This document shows positions 23,632-38,842 of a DNA stretch of 64,000 bases, piece after piece. Source of the DNA: Oscheius sp. JU75 (Eukaryota; Nematoda; Chromadorea; Rhabditida; Rhabditidae). Each line of letters starts with the position of its first letter. Position 1 is the first letter of the stretch. The notes under the pieces were generated by a model, which saw only the letters and a program-made list of their open reading frames with translations, searched no databases and was not told the origin of the DNA. The DNA lies in contig JASJZC010000006.1 in NCBI GenBank assembly GCA_037178855.1, positions 310,001 through 374,000 of the forward strand. The letters are read 5' to 3'. The translations under genes were made by a program, and so were the position numbers.

Positions 23632-26600
23632 AGCGCCACGACCTGGAATCCAATTGTGTTTTCAAAAAGGAGGAAGAGAGAAGCCAACAAAAGGAAGGGA
23701 TTTCCCCTGACGAGGATCAAAGAAAAGGGAAACCTGACTCTTGACGACTGATTCGGGGTTGGGATGAGTCGTAGACCCTTGAGGGAATTGGGAGAGGATG
23801 TTTTTGAAGTGTCAGCAACATGAAGTGGGCATTTTAAGGAGTTCGGTAGAGAGTAAATGTTTTCAACAAGTTTATCATGTGAGTCGTTTCGGGTAAGTGA
23901 CGAGGACGCTTCAAAAATGGAAAGAGGAAGGGATTTCTGTGAGAAAGAGAAAGAAAGGGAGACAACCCTGGAACTTGTATCAATCTCCCACCCAGTAGTT
24001 TGCTAAGACTACAGCTTGAGTCAATCCAGATCAGCTTCCTTTCCAGTACCTCTGTTTAGAAATAATGACAGGTCAGAGAGTATCAATTAGTCCCGGTTCA
24101 GTTGTCTAATAGGGAAATAGTCACAGTATAAGCCAGCTGCACTATTTGCTCAAAAGACAGGCTCTAAAAGTCGCGTATCTAGGAGCAGAGATGAAAAGTT
24201 TTGACGAAATGAGAGATGGTGGTCGTAACTCGGAAGGACAAGTCTGGATCTGGATGATTTAAAAAACTACGTGGGCTCTTCCAATCAAAAAAACTAAAAA
24301 ACGACGACCATACTCAGTGCTGGCAAAACAGTGTGCAGGAATAAGAGTAAACAAATTCTGTAGCCAATTAGGTAGGGAAGGAAGAGAGACAGGCTCCAAC
24401 TGAACAGTATACCTTGATCTCATCCAACTTGGCTGCTCCCGGATTATGACACCCCACCCCTCCTGATGAGACTAATCTCGGAATGAACTAATCCCATTTA
24501 GAATTTTGAAATGGGAATGACATGAGATCAAGTTAGGAAGAAAGGGATTGCCCCCAATGTGTGCAGCTAATACGAAGAATCGAACATGATGTGGAATACC
24601 TGTCGAAAGCTGTTCAGTGAGCTAAAGGTCAGTGTGTGGCTGCAACTTTCATGGGAAATAAGGGCTAGACGAAAATATTCGAATATCCGGACTGGAACTT
24701 GACCAGATTGGAAGAGCCCAGGTATAATAGCAGCTGTTGTTGTAAGATAAGGGGCGGGATATAGAGATCTGTGAGCATTGTATTAGCAGAACAAAACAAG
24801 GAAAAATGGCACAATGTGGTCCTCTGGAAGCCTATTAATAATGAGTATATACCTTGACCTTCCTCTGAGAATACGAATAAACAGAGTGATCAGATTACGA
24901 AGGTTCCAAATTTGAAGAGAGATCACGTGGGACACTTGCATGAATCATGATGTCTCTGTCTCTCTCTTTCTCTCTCTTTCCCTGTTCCAAAGTGCAAAGG
25001 ACTAGTAGCCTTTCCAGTTTCTAGACCCTCTCATCCTGTCACAGGAAACAATTGTTTGCGTAGTTTCCCTCCCATTTCGAGGAATTGTCTACACCGGACC
25101 TTGTTTAGCTGATCAGTGTCTAGAAAACATTGAACCCAAAGTGATGACAGCCATGATTATCTCCCTGCACAGATTCGCAGAAAAGTGAGGGTGGAAGAAG
25201 AGATAATTGGGTGTTAATGGGATTATATTAGGGTTACTGAACTTTGCAAAAATCTGAGCTTTGTACCGTTTCTGAGTTTGGACAAGGGGACAAGAATTCC
25301 AATTACCTTAGGCAAAGAGACGGAGGGAATACCTCACATCACTTGTTTTTCGTATCTGGGAGCCGAATGTCAAAGGATGTGCTTAGCCAGAATTTTCACA
25401 GATCAGAAATTACGGAAAGGGTAAGAACAAGAGATTAGCTGGTGTGAGAGCGTAGGGACATGAATGAACATCTGGAACGGACTGATAGGCTACAAACTAT
25501 TCATTCCTCACTTAGGAGAGTACAGAGACAGTAGGCTCTCTGGATCTGGGCAGGCATCTCTGAATCGACGTTTCACTATCTCTCTCTGTCTTGAGACCTA
25601 TCTAATTAGGTTGAATTGATCTGAATAACGATCTGAAATCTCTTGACTCTTCAGCACAGTTTCCGTACGGTATAACTGGTACACCTGTGTGAGTAGAGAG
25701 AATGGACGGTCTCTTAGAGTCAGTCTGTAAATCTAGAGAGTCAACCTGATCAAAACAGACTTTCTTACAATAAAATTGGAGAAGCATGTTACTGATCTAA
25801 GGAGACAACCGGAACAACAGAATGAGTCGGGAGTATGAGTCGTGCGAGTCAGTGGAATCTAGCAGTAAGTCCTTTGGTCTAATGGGACTACCAGATCAGA
25901 CCACGAACAACAGAACTGAGAATACAGACAAGTGTCTATAACAAAGCCAAGAAAGTACAGAAATAGTCAGTCAAGTCTTCTGATCTACCAAGACAATTGG
26001 AACTACTGCAGAAGGTGAGAGTTTGAGCCTAGTGAACTCTCAGAGTCAGTCCTCTGATCCAGTGAGTCGACCAGTTCAGAAGGACAACGGAATTGGATCA
26101 GAATCCGACTCTCTGCCAAGAACCATGACGTCAGACCAGCAGAAGTGTACGGGCCCAACACACAACGGCTTTGTGCTCCCTTCCAGAGGCGGAACACTGC
26201 TCCTTGAGCTCTGAAGGGAGGTTGAAAAGCGGAAAGCTGCCTGCTATACATAGGAAGCAAATTGGCTTGGTTGTAGCCGTAACACCCACCTTATTGTTAG
26301 ATTTCTGGCCAGATCAGAGGCTTCCTTCTGTCAGTCGCAGGCTGTTTGACAGTTGTTTGTGTTCATGGGGTTAGAGTGTGGTATGACGCAAAATGGAATC
26401 ATGTGCTGTTAGTGAAAGAGATATTGGAGAAGGGTGGGTGGTCACTATCCTTTATGGAAGAGATTATTGGGGTTAAGGGACACTGAACAAAAACTGTAGT
26501 CAAAGCGAGAAGACTGAGAGTGAGGTGAGGCCAGTGCACTCCCTTTTTGCTTATTATGGCTCTTTTGTACAATATGTTGTACAAAATGATGAAGTTTCAT

Positions 26601-28384
26601 AATCCCATCAGATCCCATAATGTGCCCTTATCAAAAGACAAATCATTGGGTGATTTGAATGCACTAACGGTACATGGGATTATATGATCCTTTGAAGAAA
26701 CAGAGAGATAGGGTGACAGAGAGACAAAGAGACAGAGTGACAGAGATTTCTCATTATTTAAGTCCTGTTTTATTGGATTTTGTATGCTTGAACACGCGCA
26801 CTTTAATTTTGAAGACATGCATCCATTCAAGGGAATGAAAACACTATGCTGATCACTGTTGTTGTCAAAAAAAGTGAATATTTTGCTCATGAGATACTCA
26901 AGATGTTATCAAATTCGAGCTAACATCAGAATCCATGAAGCGGAAGACATTTGGAACCGGAGATCACTTAAAACTACAAGAAGGTAAAATACAACTGGGG
27001 GAGGGCAGCTAATTGACTACAATCTTGGGAGATGAATATAGTAAGTGAGATCCAAGATCAGAAGTGCACTTGCAGACATGGAAATCAGAAAGTGTCCGGT
27101 TACAATTCTTGGAGAAGAGCTGAAGCTCCGTGCCTGGAGCAATGTTCGACGATAGACAGAGATAGAGAGACAGGGCCACTTATCTATTCCCCCTTATAAA
27201 CAGGCTCATTAGCTTCTCAAGGAAACTACCCGTATGATTGACTTGTTTTCTCAGCTCACATCAATTGGGTCTTGATTCATTTTTTGCCCCATGACTTCCC
27301 GGAAAGAAGAGGGTGTAATTGGTTGGAGTGACGGACGAGAAACCAGTCAAGTCATCCTTGTCAAGAAGTGATTTTTGTCCACAACTTTTGGATTGTGATT
27401 GGAAGGAAGAGGAAGAGCCAAACTTCACGCAAGGGACTACAAATAGGGCTGCTGGATGCCTAATATTAGGGCTGGAGAGAGAGAAAGAGTGTTCTCACTC
27501 TGTCTCCAAGGTGGACAAAACTTTTGCGGAAGTTTTCCGCCGAAGTGGAAATCAGATTAGAAAACTCCGTTCTCTGCTAGAAAACGGAACATGAATTGGA
27601 GTTCTACGGGACCGTGAAATTGAGGACAAAAGAGGTCAAAAAGTTTTTTTCAGATGTTTGAAAACTTGTCTGAACATGGGTCCTACCAGCGTTTTCAATT
27701 CCAAAACAGGTTAGAAAGTCTTCCTTACTTCGCAGTGATGAGTTCCCTTACCCCCGCTTTGATGACCAAACAAATGAGCTCGCTCCCACTCCAAGGGATT
27801 AACTTCCAGCTTCCAGTGTTTACGTAAACGTCAACAGAGTTCATCAACTCTGGATGGAGAGACAGGGGACAGGGAAGTTGTCTTTCCACAAAGGAGAGGG
27901 AGAGACAGAAAGTGAGAGGGCGGTGGTTCAGATGTCTGCTGCAGTTGACGGAAGTATTCCAGAGCTCTGTGTTTGAAAGGAGGAGGGGAAAGGACCGAAA
28001 AGCCTTGAAAGCTCTATTACAGGATGAAGAGTAAGGATGTGAGAGACTGGATTTCGGATGCACTTGGGACGGAAGAAAGAGAAAGATCTCTCTGCCTTTT
28101 TGTCTCTTCGACCAACAGCTCCGGACAAGCTTCGAATTTGAACCGAATGAACTAAGCACTAATTCACGAGCAGATAATTATGTTCTAGAAGGACGACTAC
28201 AATTCTGTTCGTTCCATCCGAAGTTCGACCAAAATTCATTGCCGAAATGGCAGTCTTTCAACATAAGACAATCTGCTACTCAGCTGAATGTGTCAAATTT
28301 AGTAGGGCAAGTTCAATCCCATTAAAGAAGAGGTGTTAAAGAACAAAAGTTAGAGTATACAGTTTCCATTTTATAGGTTGGTCG
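23632..28384. other. Gene-poor intergenic DNA
   Basis: I see no supportable gene. Purine-rich words of the 'gagagacagagag' and 'agagtatgagtc' type recur at 25430-26120. The sequence is otherwise unique and moderately AT-rich. It contains the upstream region of the peptide precursor; its promoter is not recognisable by eye. Confidence 0.55.
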
Positions 28385-28582
28385 ATGAGACAATCCCCCA
28401 TATATATAGGGCGCTGCTCCCGGTCTCAATTAATCGTACCAGCGGTACCCTCAGACCATGATCGTTGTAGAACGAGTTTACCGAAGTAGCTTCAAGAGTG
28501 GTTGAGGGACAAATACTGCTTTTTGCGAGGAAATAGGGCTCTGGCTGGGGCCCTATTTTCTGCGAACGTTTTGAAAACACCT
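28385..28582 (+). repeat. R1 dispersed element, 3' two-thirds
   Basis: It starts at 'cccccatatatatagggcgc' and runs through 'gatcgttgtagaacgag', 'tttaccgaagtagc', 'acaaatactgctttttgc' and 'agggctctgg' to 'ttttgaaaacac'. It is closely related to the copies at 7.1, 41.4 and 50.6 kb. Confidence 0.8.
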
Positions 28583-29694
28583 TTTTCGGTAATTCTACAA
28601 TATGAAGGTTTAGCCCCTTCATAGAATTGAAACGGATCTTCTTAAAAAGATTGTCTGGCTACGACACACTTTGGCGCGAATCTACCTTATTTCCCCCATT
28701 CAGACGATTTTAATTCTAAAGCTTCAAGAAAACAGAGTTTCTGCCATTTTTGTCGACGTTTGTAGCTCTTAATGTGTTAAAACACTACTTCATAATCATG
28801 TGGACATATTACATACAAGAAAAAAAGAGTATAAAATTGGGCTGTATAAATGCGAGTAACGCTTCGAAATATCATAAATAAGCTATTTCTGACCATTTCT
28901 TCCCTTTTTGGTTTGGTCTATTTCATTTTATCACGCTCATTGTAATAAGCAGCATACGAGAGCTAAAAGCCTACAGCAAAACGTAAAAATAACGAGTTTA
29001 TCAACTTTTTTGGCGTTCCCGCCAAATTTTTTGAACTGTGCGCACCAACTTTGGGCGCTTGGGCGCAATAATGAGACACTCGCTTTATAAAGGGTTTGAG
29101 GTTTTTGTTTGGTATGAGAGGCAGAGCAACAGAGAGCCTTGCAGGAAATAAGACCAACAACCAGCCAAGAACCCAATTCCTCTGGAAGAGGGAGGAGGAT
29201 TACCAGTAATTAAGCCACGTTGCTCTGCAAGCAGAACACCTAAAACGTCAGAAAGCTCTGGTAACTGGAACCGGAATGATCACTGGTAGAGAGAGAGAGA
29301 TGGGTTAATTGGTGCCGGGAGTATCTGCAAATGTCATCTCCCTTTCCGGCTCGGCGACTACGAAAAGAGAAGCTGGACTCTACTCAAGCTCTCTCCAGTT
29401 CCTAAAGTTCGCTTCCAGCCTATTTTGCGTATGTATGCTCGTCAAATTGGGTCTCTGGAACAAAGAAGGAAAGGTTGCAGTGGCCGCAGCTCGATTAGGA
29501 GATCAAGTGACATTTCCTTCCTTTCAGAGTGGACTGAACTTTGCAGAAGTGCAAAGGGCTCCCTGATGCAAACAATTTTTTGATTACTGAACGGTAAATG
29601 ACAGTTAGTAGAGCTCACGCCCTCTAGTTGCGGTTCTGAGACTTCGGACAGGTCTCGGAGTCTCTCTGACCCGCTCACCCAATCATCCCCTGAT

Positions 29695-29886
29695 TTACCG
29701 CGTCAGTCCGCGAACTGGATGACGTAGATCCAGGTAGCACATGTGTTCTTCTCTCTCTGCAAATCGTTCCCTGATAAATGAGTCAAGGCGGTCGCTGTCG
29801 TCGTTCTTCTTGATCAATCGCACTGTCCTGACACTGCTTTTTTCGTCTCGTCTTGGGAACGCGGCTGTGGTTGTCATGCTTGTCAA
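29695..29886 (-). CDS. Possible small protein, 63 aa, unrecognised
   Basis: A minus-strand ATG opens a charged 63-codon frame beginning MTTTAAFPRRDEKSSVRT and ending at TAA. Codon choice looks coding-like, and the frame is free of the repeat words that fill most spurious frames here. No domain or signal peptide is visible and no splice partner is certain. It may be chance, or an exon of a gene that also includes the fragments at 30.05-30.4 kb. Confidence 0.25.
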   Translation of the reverse strand: MTSMTTTAAFPRRDEKSSVRTVRLIKKNDDSDRLDSFIRERFAEREEHMCYLDLRHPVRGLTR

Positions 29887-30046
29887 TCGGTCAGAGAGTA
29901 GTCGGAGTCAACTGGGAACTGAACTGAGAGACGTAGGAGACAGAGAGGCAGAAAAACAGAGATGGAGACAGAGAGACAGAAAGACGGAGAGACAGAGGGA
30001 CAGAGGGCCGGAGAGACAGAGATCTAATGGTTCTGACTACTTCTGA

Positions 30047-30380
30047 CGACTATTCTTGACTCTCTCTTTCGCTCTCGACTCGAGATCGGCTAGCAGGTGA
30101 CAAGAATCGATCGGATCACTCTCTGAGGCAGAGAGAGGGATCTACTCTGTCTCTCTCTCTCGTCCTCTCTGAACTTCCTCTTTTTTCCCATCCGACAGCT
30201 CGATAAGATCTCCAGAACGCATGTAGTCGAGAATTAATCGACTGATCCGAGTTAAACCAACCCTTCTATCTCTCTGTCTCTCCCTCATCCGATCTTTTTT
30301 GTTTGCTTGAGCCACTTGGGCAGGGAAGCAGCAGCCTTTTCGTATTTGAGAGCATCCACAACCAACTACCTGCATTGTTC
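30047..30380 (-). CDS. Possible exon fragments of an unrecognised gene
   Basis: On the minus strand three short coding-like pieces follow each other: one containing VVDALKYEKAAASLPKWLKQ (near 30370-30295), one containing GLTRISRLILDYMRSGDLIE (near 30260-30170), and one containing SDPIDSCHLLADLESRAKER (near 30130-30047) that ends at a TAG. Between them lies gagagacagagag sequence typical of introns in this window. I cannot find splice sites with compatible phases joining all three, so this may be a decayed gene or chance. No function is proposed. Confidence 0.2.
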
Positions 30381-33101
30381 TTAGCAGTTTTTCTATGATT
30401 CTCATTTCCCCTCCCCACATTTCAAACCCATTGGGTCTTCAGATGGGTTACAACCAGAATCTAGTGTGACTCAATTGTCTCTCGACCCATTTAATGATCT
30501 GAAAATGTGGGTCATTGATTACACATACCCTCTCTCTCTCATCTGAACTCTTTCACCAGTAGTTTCTCTCCTTTGAACCCCGGATACCCAGGAAAACTGA
30601 CGGTTATTTACACGGAACATACTTTCCTCTAGGCACTAATTGCAGTTACAAATATCTAAAAGAAACTTTTATTGATGTATCTCAGCAATTAGAAGAAGCT
30701 GGACAGTTGGAAACAACCAATAATTACAAGTGCTTTTATTGAACTGTGGCTAATGGATAGTGCTTTCCGTTGCAGCACACAAGAACCAAACCAGAACCAA
30801 GTTCCTGAATGATCTGGTTGAAAATGATCAGGAGATTTTTTTGGAGTTCTGTCTAGTTTTTCTGTTTCTCACTGTGAGAACAATAAGCCATGAAGAAGTA
30901 TCCTTGGATTGCAGAACAGTTTTTTGGATAAAGATACTGAATAGATGATTTGAGGACAGTATGAGTCAAAAAGATGTCTCATCTCTGTCCCTTTTCCTTC
31001 ATTCAATTAATAATATTGCAGAGAGACATATGGACAGGGAGACAGACAGTATCTTTCCAAAAAGACAGAGTCAGATAGACAGGACTCTCACTTTGACTGT
31101 TCAGTTCTGTTCCTTGTTCAAACTATGACTCTCACTCTGTCTCTCCGTCACGGAACAATATCTCTTTATTAGTAAATTAGATACTTTGGTTTAGACACTA
31201 TTCAATGACTAATAGACTGTTGACTCTATAGAGACTTTTTGTTATTTTGGATCTGGCAGAGAACTCTTGACTCAGTTCTCTCTGACTCTGTCGCTCTCTG
31301 ACTCTCCGTTTCTTTCTCTCTCTCGTTCTGTCATCGGAAAAGAGAGTTACTTCCAGTCTCTGTTCCTCTTTCTTAGGTATGAGTCAACCTGAAGAACACA
31401 TTTCTTTCTTGAGCTGTCCTAGACTGATTCCCTGACCCTCCAATTCTATTGCCCTGTCTCTTACTCTCTGTTGCTATCTTGCCTCTGTGAGGGTAGATTT
31501 GACTCAATGTGACCCCAAAGTTCACTCTCCTCTCCAAAAATTCGATAATTTGCCCTCTGCCTGTCTCTCGCTCACTGCCCGCGACCGGGTTGTGTTAGAA
31601 AGTGTGACCAGTCTACAAAAACAACTCTCTCGAATCAGTTCGTATATTGTGATCGTTGCTTTTCTCGTCATGCTCCCTCTCTGTCTCTCTCCCCTCCGGG
31701 TTTACAACATGAAAGAGACACACAGGCGGCTGAGATGAAAACGAGCTGAGGTATTACGGGCTGCTTTTGGATTATAAGGAGTGAGAGAGAGATACTTTTG
31801 TGTCCAGTGGATTTGTGACGCGGACAGTGACATTTGTGGAATAAATCTGATTCAGAAAAGATAACATCTACTCTCTTTGGCTCTCTCTGAAATCTGGACC
31901 TCTTGACTCATACCTAGTCTCGAAGGACAGTACGCTTGGAACTTGAACCTTTACCCAATGACAGTCTCTTGACCCAAACTCTTCCCTAATCTCGTTGTCT
32001 CTCAGAGACAGTGGTCTGCGATTGTCCTATACCACTGTCTCTGGACTCCCTTTGGCATCAGAGTCTGATACTGTGATCGTCTTTTGACCTATACTTTTCA
32101 CTCGCTCTAACAACAGTACGGTCCGCTTGACCCATACTACTATCTACTTGACTCTCTAAATCATAAATCTCTGGAGCAAGGACAGTTTTTTGAGAGTACT
32201 ACTATCTTGACTTATACTCTCTTCACGTAATCCAAGCTGGATCAAACCAGACAATCTCTGAACTGTCTTTTGACTCATACTCATAGACTCTTAACTGTCA
32301 TCCGATTCTTCTGTCCTTTCCACAAGCTTCCCAAATCCTGTCCCTCATTTTTTGGGCTATTGGCCTACTCTTTCCGGCTCATTTAATTATGATAATGGCG
32401 AGAAGTTGACATCAGGGTGCCTGGGCCCATTTTATGATCCAATACATTTCTAATGAATGGCACTAATGCCCTCTCCCGCTCCAGACCAAAAGTTTTTTTT
32501 TCGGAACTTTTTGGTCGTTCCTCACATCAGAGTCAATTAGTCGAAAGGTAGGGGGTGTCTCATCCAGTTTGTCTCGTTGAGTCTCGGAAAGAAATCCGAT
32601 TAGTGTCCGACAAAAACTGTCACTTGTTTATCATTTTAATGTTCGCGTGTTCCTCTCTGTCTCTTTATCTCACTCCGTCCTTCTCTCTCTCTTCTTTTTT
32701 TAAAAATAAGCTCCTATTTACCCCATCATTAGAGTGTGAGTCGCTCATTGAGAGCTAAAGACCTTTATAAAGCTACCAGAGCTATTGAGGAGGTCATCCT
32801 ATTTTCAAGTCTACCGACGCCTAAACCGCAAAATCCATCATTTCCTCGGGCTGTCATCTGTCTCCACCATCATATCTTATGTCACTAGGCTGGCCAGAGA
32901 GGAGGGCCGGCTAATCGTAGGAGAAAAGTTTAAAGCACGTGTGTTTATGTAATGGTCCAACACGTGCGTGGTTTCATTATGCAGCTCCATCCGGCTCATC
33001 TGGGTTTTAGTTGAGCTTGTCCAATCCTCTCATTTTTTTCAATAGAGTACTGACAGTGACAGAACCGGATTGATGTTTTTTAAAAACTAGCTGCGATTTG
33101 T

Positions 33102-33171
33102 TCCCGATGGCTTAATGGTTAGAATTTTGGTCTGCTATTCAAAGGTCCCTGGTTCGACTCCCGGCTTCGAC
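33102..33171 (+). pseudogene. Degenerate tRNA-like sequence
   Basis: A D-arm-like 'ggcttaatggttaga' and a T-arm-like 'ctggttcgactcccgg' are present. The spacing suggests a tRNA-Glu-like origin. The anticodon loop is abnormal (about 8 nt), the T stem has a mismatch and the acceptor ends do not pair, so it is likely a tRNA-derived fragment. It lies about 370 bp upstream of ace-1. Confidence 0.45.
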
Positions 33172-33544
33172 TTTCCTTTTTTCTCTTACGAAATTTAAGT
33201 TTGGAGGGGTCTGAACATCAAATCTGAACCACCCTGTTCTGTATTGACCTACTCTCTTGACTTTGATCATCGGGATAGAGAGAAAGAGACTATTTACCCT
33301 GAGAACATGTGTCTTTCGGCCGAGTTTATGACCTCAAAGCGGGTCGCTTTTTCTCTCTCTGTCAAGATCTCTGTAACTCAAGACCCGTATTACAGAAAAG
33401 AGAAGAGAGAGAGGGACAGAGGTCGACAGAGAAAGAACGCGGACACCCACACGGACCCGAATCTGTTTGATCTACTCTGTCGCGTCAACAGATCTCTGGG
33501 AGGAAATGAAGTGAACCCGATCTCTAGAACTACTTTTTCAAGAA

Positions 33545-37412
<3,868 letters not shown>

Positions 37413-37749
37413 CCCTCTTCCTCCTCTTCCTATTTCCTTAGCTGATCTCCACCTCTCCTCCTCCTCGATAACGACGGGAAGCTTTTCTGACTTCCCGCCA
37501 ACTTTTACCAATACATTCCACACGGGACCTTCTTGCCTTGAAACTATGTCTTCTCTCTCCCTCTCTCACGGCCCAATCTTAGGTGCATCTGTGACCAAAA
37601 ACTGTATATAGCATAAAAAGAATTTATTACCACGTATATTTCTTACACACTTTTTTTGCTACAGAACCTATGTAATTTGACAACTGGGAACCTTTGACAC
37701 AGAGTTAAGTTTTGTGGGAATGTGTGGATGGGACAGGAGGGGGCTTTGT
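37413..37749. other. Convergent 3' ends of ace-1 and carbonic anhydrase
   Basis: The 337 bp between two facing stop codons must hold both 3' UTRs. For the plus strand the best poly(A)-like hexamer is CATAAA at 37612-37617. For the minus strand there is an AATAAA at 37623-37628. With these positions the two mRNAs would lie back to back or overlap by only a few bases. Confidence 0.5.
37623..37628 (-). terminator. Poly(A) signal AATAAA for carbonic anhydrase
   Basis: AATAAA on the minus strand, about 122 nt downstream of the carbonic anhydrase stop codon and within a few bases of the presumed end of ace-1. Confidence 0.55.
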
Positions 37750-38842
37750 CTATTTGGCGACGTAGTGGTACACAGTACGGTCGTTGATCTGCTGGACGGG
37801 ACGGAAGTTGCGCTGGATTGGCTTGCAGTGGTGATCTTCGACCTTGCGGAAGAGTTCGAGCTGAAAATGAGTTATTTGAGAGAGACAGAGTGACAGAGAG
37901 ACTGAGAGAAAAAAAGACTCACCTGTTCATGAGTTACTCCCACAGGTTCAGTGAAAATTGTCCATGTGACAATTTCCGAGCACGGTGGGGTAGTCAAGCT
38001 TCCATTGTAGCGCCAGAACGATCTCAGATTCTTTGGCAACTTTTCGTTCAAGGTCACATTCGTGATTTGAGTAGTCGCGCTCGGATTCTTGAGTTTTTCC
38101 AAGACGGCTTGTTCGTCAGACAAGGCAAGTCCCTCCTTGTCCAGCTTCAAGAAGACACCGATTACGGCCAACTTCGAAGGGTCCTCTGTTCCCTGATGAA
38201 CCAGATGGAGCTCGGCAGCGTACTGTAGACCTCCGATGGTGTGCTCGGATCCCTCATTGTCGTGTCCTCCCCAATGGAAGTGGTACTGGATGAGTCGGTA
38301 GACCTGATCCAGACCACCACCATAGATTTCTGGGTGTTCGGAGCGAGTTTCGGGGATTACTTGGACTGAAAATAAAGTTTCAGTTTGGTCTCTCTGCCTC
38401 TCGGTATTTCTGTCTCTCTGTTTTGCCGTGTTCCCCTGGTAGCAGCTGCCATAAATGAGCAGATTCTCTGATAAGCCCACCCGGACCGAAAGCATGTCTC
38501 TTCCTGTCCGTTTCGAGAAGGTTCTAACTACATGAGTCGGCGATTTTATCAAACGCATTGTTTGAACTTGAAGTGAGTCAAAGAGACAGCTTTTTGGCAA
38601 ACAGACTCACCGGAATGACCATTATTGACGATCTCTCCCTGAAGAGGACGCTCGTAGTTGACGAACTTGATGCCGTCCACAGTATCCATACGAGAGACAG
38701 AACTCAGATCGATGTCAATTGGGGACTGATGATCTCCGGTAGGCCATTTGCAGGGTCCGTTCTCGTCGTCGTCACAGTAGCTCCAGTGTCCTGGAAAGGT
38801 AAAAGTCTCTCTGTCTCTGTCTCTCCAGGACTCACCAGTCAT
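37750..38842 (-). CDS. Cytosolic alpha-carbonic anhydrase, 246 aa
   Basis: Reversible hydration of CO2 to bicarbonate and a proton. Minus-strand exons are 38842-38836, 38790-38611, 38365-37923 and 37860-37750 (741 nt, phases consistent). The start MTGHWSYC, with the GHWSY motif of the family, has only 7 nt in the first exon. Zinc ligands are H91 and H93 (YHFHWG) and H116 (AELHLVH). The proton-shuttle histidine equivalent to His64 is H61 in NNGHS. The substrate-pocket motif GSLTTPPCSE carries the gatekeeper Thr. There is no signal peptide, so the enzyme should be cytosolic, like C. elegans CAH-3 to CAH-6; the exact orthologue is not settled. A 3' splice site (tctttcag) 36 nt before the ATG could be a trans-splice site. 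The frame is open from there, so an upstream coding exon is possible but not needed. Confidence 0.92.

Larger units (their letters stand above)
28583..33101. other. Gene-poor intergenic DNA with possible exon fragments
   Basis: No gene can be assembled with confidence. Two minus-strand zones (29.7-29.9 and 30.05-30.4 kb) have coding-like frames and are listed separately. From about 31080 to 32340 the sequence is built from repeated words such as TTGACTCATACT, gactctct and ctgtctct. Purine-rich gagacagag tracts occur near 29940-30020. Confidence 0.5.

Noticed and set aside
27725-28159. Minus-strand 144-codon frame
   Set aside because: Composition is unremarkable, with no membrane, domain or splice evidence; chance frames of this length are common here because of low stop-codon density.
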